Below, in pieces: positions 26,642 to 33,652 of a DNA stretch of 64,000 nt. Below the pieces are notes generated by a model. The model searched no databases and was not told the DNA's origin. It worked only from the letters and a program-made list of their open reading frames with translations. Location of the stretch: positions 62,001-126,000 of the forward strand of contig NC_018475.1 in assembly GCF_000277815.2 (NCBI RefSeq). Reading direction: 5' to 3'. Origin of the DNA: Encephalitozoon hellem ATCC 50504 (taxonomy: Eukaryota > Microsporidia > Unikaryonidae). A program made the position numbers and the translations under genes. Position 1 is the stretch's first letter. Each line of letters starts with the position of its first letter.

Positions 26642-27625
26642 ATGAGTGAAGGCAGTGAAGCCTTTAGGAAGATTGAGGAGAAGCTAAGGGAGCTGAAGTT
26701 TAGTGTTAACTCGGATGTTGTCCAGAGTATCTATGAGATGGCTGTGAAAGAGGACTGTGAGGCCGAGGATCCTAGCAAACTCATTGAGAAGCTGGTTGAG
26801 GATGGGACGCTGATGAGGTTGCAGTTGAACTCGAAGGAGGGCGACAAGAAAGGGCTCAATGAGGAGTGGAGGGCTTCGCGCAGGAGTGGGGTGTATTCTG
26901 AAAGGGTTACGCCGGAGACGTTTCAGCTGAAGTATTATCCGAAGGACGAGAAGACGATGAGGTTTCTTAGTGACATTCTTGTTGGAGACATCCCGTTTGG
27001 GTTTATGAATCCCGAGCAGAAGATAAGACTGATTGAGTCGATGGAGCTTATTGAGATCAAGTGTGGGACGTTTGTGATGCACGAGGAGGATGTTGGGTCG
27101 CAGATGTATATTGTGGATAGCGGGGAGTTTGAGGTTACAAGAGGGGGAAGCCTTCTCAGGAGGTTGTCGAGAGGAAGTCTTTTTGGGGAGATAGCACTTC
27201 TGCATAACATTCCAAGAACAGCCACGGTCAAGGCGGTTACCGATGGGAAGGTGTGGGTTGCGGAGCAAACGTCATTTTCTGGAATAAGGATGATGGACAG
27301 GATTCTGAACAAAAGGATTGTCCTGGAGGGTCTGAAGGAGCACAAGGTTTTCCCGTCTTTTAGGGAGGAGGACTATGAGGGAATTCTGAGTTCCTTGAGC
27401 TTTGTGTATTACAAAAAGGGAAGCAAGGTGGAGGTCAAGGATTCTGAGTTTCTAATGAGTTTATTTGAAGGGGAGATTGACGACGGAAAGACCAGGAGAA
27501 TCAAGGCAAAGGAGATTATTAGCAAGGGGTTTACTGCGGTGAGTGCAATACAGGGTGCGCATATATCTAGAGAGAGCCAGAGATATGGGGTCCATGTTAA
27601 CGGGGGTCGGAGGCGTGACCTATGA
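26642..27625 (+). CDS. BCY1: cAMP-dependent protein kinase regulatory subunit
   Basis: A 327-residue PKA regulatory subunit. An N-terminal dimerisation-like region is followed by the inhibitor segment at about 80-84 (RRSGV) without a phosphoacceptor Ser at the target site, i.e. a pseudosubstrate. The first cyclic-nucleotide domain (about 108-230) keeps the phosphate-binding cassette FGEIALLHNIPRTATV with the Glu and Arg that hold cAMP. The second domain (about 245-327) has no such cassette and ends early, so only one cAMP site seems to be present. Start follows ccctcccttca. Confidence 0.9.
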   Translation: MSEGSEAFRKIEEKLRELKFSVNSDVVQSIYEMAVKEDCEAEDPSKLIEKLVEDGTLMRLQLNSKEGDKKGLNEEWRASRRSGVYSERVTPETFQLKYYPKDEKTMRFLSDILVGDIPFGFMNPEQKIRLIESMELIEIKCGTFVMHEEDVGSQMYIVDSGEFEVTRGGSLLRRLSRGSLFGEIALLHNIPRTATVKAVTDGKVWVAEQTSFSGIRMMDRILNKRIVLEGLKEHKVFPSFREEDYEGILSSLSFVYYKKGSKVEVKDSEFLMSLFEGEIDDGKTRRIKAKEIISKGFTAVSAIQGAHISRESQRYGVHVNGGRRRDL

Positions 27626-27697
27626 TGGAGAAATAAAGTTTTGTTGAGGGTCTGAATGTGTGTGTTGAGAGAAGTGTGCAGATACCTATGGTGGCAA

Positions 27698-27770
27698 GCA
27701 ACCTTAGTGTAGTGGTTATCACGTTCGCCTAACACGCGGAAGGGCCCCAGTTCGAACCTGGGAGGTCGCA
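27698..27770 (+). tRNA. trnV: tRNA-Val (AAC)
   Basis: The 73-nt gene folds as a cloverleaf with D-arm GTGTAGTGGTTATCAC, anticodon loop CTAACAC (anticodon AAC) and T-arm CCCAG-TTCGAAC-CTGGG. It has no intron. The acceptor stem GCAACCT/AGGTCGC has one A-C mismatch at the third pair. A-box and B-box (GTTCGAACC) internal promoters are intact. Confidence 0.93.
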
Positions 27771-27814
27771 TCTTTTATGCCAAAAACGAGGCAATAAAAC
27801 TCTTTGGCAAAAAG

Positions 27815-27898
27815 TCTCCCAAGCTGGAGTCGAACCAGCGGCCATTCGATACCAGCACACTTCTACAGTCGAACGCTCTACCACTGAGCTATTGAGAG
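27815..27898 (-). tRNA. trnY: tRNA-Tyr (GTA) with a 12-nt intron
   Basis: The 84-nt gene gives acceptor CTCTCAA/TTGGGAG, D-arm TAGCTCAGTGGTAGAGC, anticodon stem TTCGA/TCGAA and T-arm GCTGG-TTCGACT-CCAGC. Between the stem arms lie 19 nt: the seven-base loop with GTA plus a 12-nt intron at + positions 27851-27862, one base 3' of the anticodon, the standard tRNA-intron position. Confidence 0.92.
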
Positions 27899-27999
27899 CT
27901 GCACGCCATGCACACACGGCACTTCACAATCACTCCACAGCACATACAAAACATTTAATAATAAGGGTCAAAACGCTACCATACCTTGCACACAAGGCT

Positions 28000-28260
28000 T
28001 CATAGCTCTCTAATATTCTTTGATTTGAACGGCGACCTTGGAAACGACGAAAATAAAAGGTCCATCTCAGTCTCATCCTCTTGGGATGCCTTGCTCGCCT
28101 CCTGCACCGGCCTTCTTGATTTCTCAGCGATCTCCTTCAGCGCAGTGTACCTTTTCCTCTGCTTCGTCTTCGTGGGCGTAAACTCCTTGATGTGCGGATT
28201 GTAGTTCTCCTTGTCCGTCGGGCTATCAAACCCTGCTGCATCCGGCCTTTCACATCTCAT
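28000..28260 (-). CDS. small hypothetical protein
   Basis: An 86-residue basic, polar protein of unknown function with DKENYNPHIKEFTPTKTKQRKR and a short C-terminal SSFPRSPFKSKN. The TPTK and SPFK pieces look like CDK-type phosphorylation sites and KEN resembles a degradation box, so a cell-cycle regulated protein is possible but unproven. The ATG at 28260 follows gaatccctgaat. The frame is also open upstream to 28317 without an obvious start. Confidence 0.5.
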   Translation of the reverse strand: MRCERPDAAGFDSPTDKENYNPHIKEFTPTKTKQRKRYTALKEIAEKSRRPVQEASKASQEDETEMDLLFSSFPRSPFKSKNIREL

Positions 28261-28387
28261 ATTCAGGGATTCCTCTCTTTGTCTAATAATTTTGTTTTGG
28301 AGGGAAGTTCGCAGCACAGCTCGAGATACTCTGTGGAGCCTAAAAGGTGTAGAAGGTTCTGCATTTATTCTTTCATGTCAAACATCC

Positions 28388-29343
28388 TTAAATCCTCATG
28401 CTCAACGGCCTTCTTCTTCTATTTGTAGGGAAAAACACCTCCTTGAGGCCAAATCCAAAGTATCTGTAGTCCATGATCGAGTAGTACAAGAAAACAATGT
28501 TGATTGCTGCTTCAAAGTAGTTTCTGATAATAAAAAACCTAAAATTACGGGCCCTCACTTACCTTTTCAAGTCGTAGCATATCTTTTTGTTGCTACTATA
28601 TTTGTCAATTAAGTGCATCGAATATATAATGTTTATCACAACCGTCATGATTAGAGCCATTCTCTGCTCCTCGTCTTCCTCGTTCTGCCGGACAAGCATC
28701 AGGAAAAGCGTGATGACCTCAATTAGGTGGTCGACTATTATATGGGCTATCCCCACACTGTCGTCAACACAGTGCTTCAACCCCTCTATCTGAAGATACA
28801 CCCCCTGGATAGTCGCCAAAATCATCAGAAACTTTGCTGCATCATATCGGGCCCTTGTTTTATATGCAACTTAAATTACACCTATCACTTACTTTTCATC
28901 TTGGTACTTGCTCCTCCATGCCTGAAGTAAAACAGTTCAAACATGTCCCCAAACTCCCTGCATATAGAATGAATGTTGGTGAATTCGCAAAGGCAAAGTC
29001 CCAGATACACAATAGAAAAAAGTATGGTTTCCAAGTCCTTTTCTCCAAACTTGAAAATAGTCTCCACAACCACAGACGCCTCCAGAGACGCCATCACAAT
29101 AATAAACCAATATGCCTTGCATTGCTCAAGGTTCTTTCGCGATATTGCATTTTCAAGGTAAATGAACATGTAGATGTTTGTAAGGGAAAGCGACAAGCAC
29201 ATCGGCCTGATTATGGTCATCGTGCTCCCAATGAGGTTCTTCCGGTAGAAGCCAATCCCAATGACAAACAGCCTAAGAAGCAAGTATGTAAATGACAGCT
29301 TCTCTCCCTTTCCAAGTAACTCTTCTCTTCTAAATGAGTTCAT
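28388..29343 (-). CDS. two-intron multi-pass membrane protein A
   Basis: A spliced gene for a 302-residue membrane protein of unknown function. The three exons on the minus strand are 29343-28893, 28869-28563 and 28538-28388. Introns of 23 and 24 nt each begin GTAAGTG; one ends TTTAAG, the other TTTTAG. Splicing restores a single open frame. Seven or eight hydrophobic helices are spread along the protein. It shares with the 38149 gene the segment near exon 2 (YDAAKFLMI / FNAIRRFMVI), NEEDEEQR / NEEYAFQR, and the C-terminal DYRYFGFGLKEVFF / DYQTFGKGLKNYYF. Intron phases (1 and 2) are identical in both genes. Start follows actacccattaa. Confidence 0.85.
28539..28562 (-). other. intron 2 of membrane protein A (24 nt)
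   Basis: GTAAGTGAG donor and TAATTTTAG acceptor. Removal joins TTG-AAA-AG to G-TTT-TTT and leads to the C-terminal exon. Confidence 0.85.
28870..28892 (-). other. intron 1 of membrane protein A (23 nt)
   Basis: Minus-strand GTAAGTGAT donor, AATTTAAG acceptor. Removal joins ATG-AAA-A to TT-GCA-TAT and keeps the frame open. Confidence 0.85.
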
Positions 29344-29497
29344 TTAATGGGTAGTACCTAATAAGAGATATGTTTGTTATAATTCCATATCAGCAATACA
29401 CTTAAATGAATCTACCATATCTGTAAAGTAATCTCGCCCTAATTCATCTGAATTTATGATCAATATAGTCGTGATAAATTAAATGGAATGGGCCGGC

Positions 29498-30397
29498 TCA
29501 ATCAAATACTTCCCCAAAATCGCCCCGAGGTTTAACAAGCACAATGTCTCCATATGCCTGCTTCTGCACCGCTGCAAAAACGCCCCTTGAACACATCTCA
29601 AGTACGAAATAGAATGCCTTTGCCCTTCCCCTCCTACTTCCCGCAATGTATTTGTCAAATCTCTCATCCAATGAGAAGTCTGCTATCTTCTCATCAGAAT
29701 CACTGCTTGAGGTGCTTTCTCTACTAGTGTGCACAGAAGCATTACGTGGCCTTTCTATCGATCCCAATGTCGACATCTCACTGTACTCAATCCCGATGCT
29801 TTGAGGGGCAGGCCTTACCTTTCTGGCCTCGGCAAGCACAAAGCACTCCCCCGAAGGCCCAGGACCCAGGGCCACAATTTCGTTTTCAGGTGCTCTAAAA
29901 ACAATCATCCTAGAAATATCGAGCACCGTTGCCCTGTCAGTAATATCTTTAAAACGTCTTTTTGGCTGCCTAACATACACATCCATAAGCCCAAGAGTCT
30001 CGCTGCAGCTAGCCCCCATGCTGTCCATATAATGCCAATCACCAAACTCAGAGCCGTATATGCTTGAAACGTGCTCCGTGTCCATCGAAAGCATATTTCT
30101 TCCCTTCGTCCTCTTGCCCTTCTCCCTCTTCTTCGTGACACTCAAGGTCCTTACAAGCAGTCGGACTTCAAGTAGGCAAATCCTCACCTTGCCTTCGTAA
30201 ACCCTTGCTATGGCCCTAAGCAGCATCGAGCTAGTCCTTAGGTCGCACACAGCCACGGAACTCACCATGATTTCCACAATCCTGCAGATCTTGATCTTTT
30301 CTATCAACCTCTTCCTCCCTCTGCCCAGGCTCCCCCTTAGAACCACACCAAGTAAAGAAGACACCTCTTCATCCTCAAAGAAAGACCTCAAAGTCAT
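29498..30397 (-). CDS. cohesin kleisin (Rad21/Scc1 or Rec8-like)
   Basis: A 299-residue kleisin, much shorter than typical Rad21 (about 550). N-terminal VCDLRTSSMLLRAIARVYEGKVRICLLEVR, read in parts, matches the kleisin helix-turn region that binds the Smc3 neck. The C-terminal winged helix has RAKAFYFVLEMCSRG and YGDIVLVKPRGDF, matching the A.AFYe.L.L...g.....Q...Y.dI... pattern that binds the Smc1 head. The linker is acidic with possible cleavage or phosphorylation sites. The ATG at 30397 is the first Met. Confidence 0.75.
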   Translation of the reverse strand: MTLRSFFEDEEVSSLLGVVLRGSLGRGRKRLIEKIKICRIVEIMVSSVAVCDLRTSSMLLRAIARVYEGKVRICLLEVRLLVRTLSVTKKREKGKRTKGRNMLSMDTEHVSSIYGSEFGDWHYMDSMGASCSETLGLMDVYVRQPKRRFKDITDRATVLDISRMIVFRAPENEIVALGPGPSGECFVLAEARKVRPAPQSIGIEYSEMSTLGSIERPRNASVHTSRESTSSSDSDEKIADFSLDERFDKYIAGSRRGRAKAFYFVLEMCSRGVFAAVQKQAYGDIVLVKPRGDFGEVFD

Positions 30398-30458
30398 GTA
30401 CACTCACTCCACATGTAATTTAATCACTTTAAGCTATACACTAAACAAAGACTCTCCA

Positions 30459-31328
30459 CTAGCCTTTTTCTAAACTTCTATGGCCCCCATGCCTATTCAC
30501 AGCATCAACCAAGTCCTTCGGGTCAATAGGCATCAGAAGAGCCTCCGACACCCTGATCCCCAAAATATTCGCATACTCGCCTTTAAATTCCTCGTCAACA
30601 ACCAAAACAATGGGAACATCTGCATCTTCGTTTCTTATTCGGCTCACCACCCTGCTGCATTCAGAGGTGTTAGCATACAATACGACCACATCGTACCTCC
30701 ACCTCATAACACTCCTCACATCGGCACCCTCCTCCACAATGGTCAAGGAGTAGTTTGGGATCTTCAGCGAACTGCATATCCACTCAGATCCAGGAACGTC
30801 CCCCTTAACAAACAGGACATTGGTCTTGCAGGCAATCCTCATCCTCTCATAATATATGTACTTCTTTATCTCATTAATATCCTCAACAACAGCTTGAAGA
30901 TACTTTGAAATAGTCCGGACCGCATTCAGCACGTGCGACTGGTAGACCATCCCACTCTCAATCTGCCTCGGACTCGTATTCCCAGGCCCGTTCCCTTCGC
31001 TTGGCGCTTTCTTTCTCCTAATCTTCGCAAGCAGCTCAGGCCTTCCCCGCTGGAAATACTTGTTCTTGTACTCCCATCGCCCCCTCTCCCCTATCCTTTC
31101 TCCATCCCTTCGTACCTTGTAAAAGTCGTACTTATTGAGTTGCCTGACAAAAGAGCTCCAGTTCTTGTGTCTAAAGTGTTTCTCAAGCACAAACTCAGAA
31201 AAGTCCTGTGTGTTCGATATGATGAAGCTTCTTCCATCCAAGGCCCACGATATGTATGGATAGTTCTCAGGCTCCTCAAGCATCTGGAAAAGCTTCACAA
31301 CAAACTCAGACCCCGTAGTCAGCTTCAT
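30459..31328 (-). CDS. Skn7-like HSF transcription factor with degenerate receiver domain
   Basis: A 289-residue protein. Residues 8-95 are an HSF-type DNA-binding domain with FVRQLNKYDFYKV and WEYKNKYFQRGRPELLAKIRR. A short coiled coil follows (about 130-165). Residues 169-281 follow the receiver fold: VLFVKGD, YDVVVLYAN, DVPIVLVVDE, GIRVSEALLMPIDPKDLVDAV. The phosphoacceptor position is Tyr218 instead of Asp, the acidic pair in strand 1 is lost, and the KP lysine is Met266. Domain order HSF, coiled coil, receiver equals fungal Skn7. The ATG at 31328 directly follows ggggccc. Confidence 0.85.
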   Translation of the reverse strand: MKLTTGSEFVVKLFQMLEEPENYPYISWALDGRSFIISNTQDFSEFVLEKHFRHKNWSSFVRQLNKYDFYKVRRDGERIGERGRWEYKNKYFQRGRPELLAKIRRKKAPSEGNGPGNTSPRQIESGMVYQSHVLNAVRTISKYLQAVVEDINEIKKYIYYERMRIACKTNVLFVKGDVPGSEWICSSLKIPNYSLTIVEEGADVRSVMRWRYDVVVLYANTSECSRVVSRIRNEDADVPIVLVVDEEFKGEYANILGIRVSEALLMPIDPKDLVDAVNRHGGHRSLEKG

Positions 31329-31456
31329 GGGCCCCATCGTAAGGCTAAACCTTATCTCGTCAATAACACTTACATCAATTAAGCTATATTAAAAGATAAT
31401 CCCACTTCCATATCGGGAAACACACCCCGAAAAAGAATAAACATTTATTTCGCAGG

Positions 31457-32179
31457 CTAGGTACTTCCCCCACACCTCTTAAAGTATAGCCTTCCGTTCC
31501 TTACATTCACGTCGTTCTCCCTCTGCGCCCGGATCCCGATCTTCAGCCTGAATATGGTGTTTCTTTTGCTCAGCTGCTGCCTGTATCTTCTCTGGATCCT
31601 TTGCTTCTTCCCGTCTCCATACATGGTGCTTATGTACCTCTGCTGGTAGTACAGCAGCAACTCGCAGACTAGCGTCTCCTCAGTCGCCACAGGCCTCCCC
31701 TCAAGGGCACCCACCTCCTTCATCAGCTCCGCCATCTCGCCTACCAAGTCTAGGGCCCCAGACACCTCTTTGCAGCTCATAAATAGCATGTCCTCGTACA
31801 GGTCAAATCCAAATATGTGGTATGGGAGAAGGCATTCATACGCATGGTTGATGTTCATAAATCTCCTCAAATCAGGCCTTCCTATCTGGAATAGATCCTT
31901 CTGCAGAAACCCCAGGATCTTCTGCCTGCGGGCTTGCGCTTGCTCATACAGATTGCCATACAAGTACCCATACCCTCCCTCCTCAACCTTTTTGGCCTTT
32001 TTATAGGGCCCGCGAACCCCCTTCGTCCTCACAATGTTATGGGGTTCAGGGGCTTCCTTTGTGCGCAGCACGTCTCCTGCATCAGAGCTATTCAAATCCC
32101 CCCTTCCAAAGGGCTCCGCTCCATTCAAATCATCCGTCCCAGAATTAGCCCCGTCAGGCTTATCCAGAGCCCTCTCCAT
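31457..32179 (-). CDS. hypothetical protein with AAATTT-type promoter
   Basis: A 240-residue protein with a polar N-terminal third (about 1-60), then GPYKKAKKVEE, ILGFLQKDLFQIGRPDLRRFM, HAYECLLPYHIFGFD, and a basic C-terminus (QRIQRRYRQQLSKRNTIFRLKIG). LLPYHIF recalls the LLPYH motif of GLTSCR1-type SWI/SNF subunits, a weak resemblance. An AAATTT block joined to GGCCTGAAA precedes the ATG, a context usually seen at translation genes. Confidence 0.6.
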   Translation of the reverse strand: MERALDKPDGANSGTDDLNGAEPFGRGDLNSSDAGDVLRTKEAPEPHNIVRTKGVRGPYKKAKKVEEGGYGYLYGNLYEQAQARRQKILGFLQKDLFQIGRPDLRRFMNINHAYECLLPYHIFGFDLYEDMLFMSCKEVSGALDLVGEMAELMKEVGALEGRPVATEETLVCELLLYYQQRYISTMYGDGKKQRIQRRYRQQLSKRNTIFRLKIGIRAQRENDVNVRNGRLYFKRCGGST

Positions 32180-32201
32180 TTTCAGGCCAAAAAAATTTCA
32201 A
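32180..32201 (-). promoter_or_regulatory. AAATTT promoter of the 31457 gene
   Basis: Minus strand reads AAATTT followed by a T-run, GGCCTGAAA and ATG, matching the RPS4 and RACK1 layout. Confidence 0.5.
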
Positions 32202-32231
32202 GAATTTACAGAGTGGATGCCATCTAAATAG

Positions 32232-32504
32232 ATGTATCTTCACATGAAACTAAGGTGTGGCAAGATCTCCACAGGGGACATCGCCATGATGTGCGACAAG
32301 TGCTCAGGAAAGTGCTACATCTGTGGCCTCGACGCAGGCACATCACAAAAAAAAGTCTACATCTGCTCCACATGCTTCCATTCAGCCTACAGGGACAAAT
32401 GTATCGTCTGCAAGCTTAAGGATCCAAAAAACAATGCCTACTGCTGCAGAGAATGCTGGCTTCTGCAGAAAAATCATGACAGATGCCCCGTTCTTATTCA
32501 ATAA
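32232..32504 (+). CDS. RDS3: Rds3/PHF5A, SF3b zinc-finger splicing factor
   Basis: A 90-residue PHF5A-family protein of the SF3b complex that recognises the branch-point region of U2 snRNP. Cys pairs CDKC, CYIC, CSTC, CIVC, CCREC are spaced as in PHF5A, and the ending NHDRCPVLI corresponds to the human DRDGCP motif. It is shorter than human PHF5A (110) at the C-terminus. Its retention fits the surviving tiny introns in this genome. Confidence 0.92.
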   Translation: MYLHMKLRCGKISTGDIAMMCDKCSGKCYICGLDAGTSQKKVYICSTCFHSAYRDKCIVCKLKDPKNNAYCCRECWLLQKNHDRCPVLIQ

Positions 32505-32543
32505 ATCTCCATGGACACCGTTTAATAAGATAAGTACAGGCCA

Positions 32544-33611
32544 TCATTCCCCGCTGCTCTTTGTCGGCCATTTGTTAGGACTGTTATTCGACACATTCTT
32601 CACATGAGGGAACAATCTCTCCACGTCAATCTCATGCCCGTTCGAAAAGTATCTCTCGAGGACTCTGTGGTCTTGCATCTTCACCTTGAAGTTTATTGCA
32701 GGATCCTTAGCAAAGTCCGGGACAACAAAGTCGGGGTCCAGAATAACGTCGTCCTCATCCACTCGTGGTATCTTTGTCTTCGGCTTGTACACATGCTGAG
32801 GAACCTTTCCTGCAGACCTGAGAAGCTGATAGTCTATTGCCTGCTTGTAGAGATTGCTTCCATTGAATCTTTTCATGGACTCGGGCTCCTGGCTCTTCAC
32901 ACCAAAGGGCTGGGGCTCAACCCTATGCAGCCCCATCGCGCTCTCTTTCTCGTCTTTGGCACACACAGACTCATCCACTTTGTTAAGACATCTTTTCTTC
33001 AACTGCATCAATGCTGCATTCAGCTTGGCATTTGCACTAAGGCTTTTGTTGTCCTTGCCCGTGTTCTCAGCCAAGGCCTTCTCCGCATCCCTCAAAGCCC
33101 CTGCATCCTTCAAAGGCAGCTCAGTCCCGTCTTTTCCTTCGGCAGGATCCTTAACCACAGAAGGATTCCTAAGCTTGGTTCCTCTATAAGACTCCAAGGT
33201 GCATAGGTCTACCGCATTTGGCTCTTCCTTGAAAACCACCTCTTTGTAGCCATGGCTGTTCTCTCTGCTTACATCCGTCCCAGACGACATCGGCCGTGGA
33301 TCCTTTGCATCCTTCTTGGCAGAGGGGGAGGTGGGATCTTCCATAGCCACATCCCGGCTCTTTATAATCGGAATGTGTCCGGGAATCAGGCTTTCCTGGT
33401 CAAACGCTCCCTCAAAGTCCTCATCACAGCAGAACCCTTCATCGTTTTCCTTGTCCATGCCGCCGCTTACCTCCTTCGGACAGACCATTGCCTTCCCAGA
33501 AACTCCCCCCATACACCAGCTTCCGCCTTCAATCTCCTCGCACATCACCCTCTTCTTCATAGCCGCAACCGCATCCCTCCATTCCTCCATAAATTCCCTC
33601 AGTAATTCCAT
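32544..33611 (-). CDS. INCENP/Sli15-like chromosomal passenger protein
   Basis: A 355-residue, mostly disordered protein with a C-terminal segment (about 295-345) that resembles the IN-box that activates Aurora kinase: DPDFVVPDFAKDPAINFKV, then QDHRVLERYFSNGHEIDVERLFPHV, with the W/F-A, then DP..IF..-type spacing. The N-terminal helix MELLREFMEEWRDAV could be the centromere-targeting helix. Start at 33611 follows atcccttg. Moderate confidence because the middle is low complexity. Confidence 0.5.
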   Translation of the reverse strand: MELLREFMEEWRDAVAAMKKRVMCEEIEGGSWCMGGVSGKAMVCPKEVSGGMDKENDEGFCCDEDFEGAFDQESLIPGHIPIIKSRDVAMEDPTSPSAKKDAKDPRPMSSGTDVSRENSHGYKEVVFKEEPNAVDLCTLESYRGTKLRNPSVVKDPAEGKDGTELPLKDAGALRDAEKALAENTGKDNKSLSANAKLNAALMQLKKRCLNKVDESVCAKDEKESAMGLHRVEPQPFGVKSQEPESMKRFNGSNLYKQAIDYQLLRSAGKVPQHVYKPKTKIPRVDEDDVILDPDFVVPDFAKDPAINFKVKMQDHRVLERYFSNGHEIDVERLFPHVKNVSNNSPNKWPTKSSGE

Positions 33612-33652
33612 CAAGGGATAAAAACCTTTACTTACATACGTTTCTCACAGTC

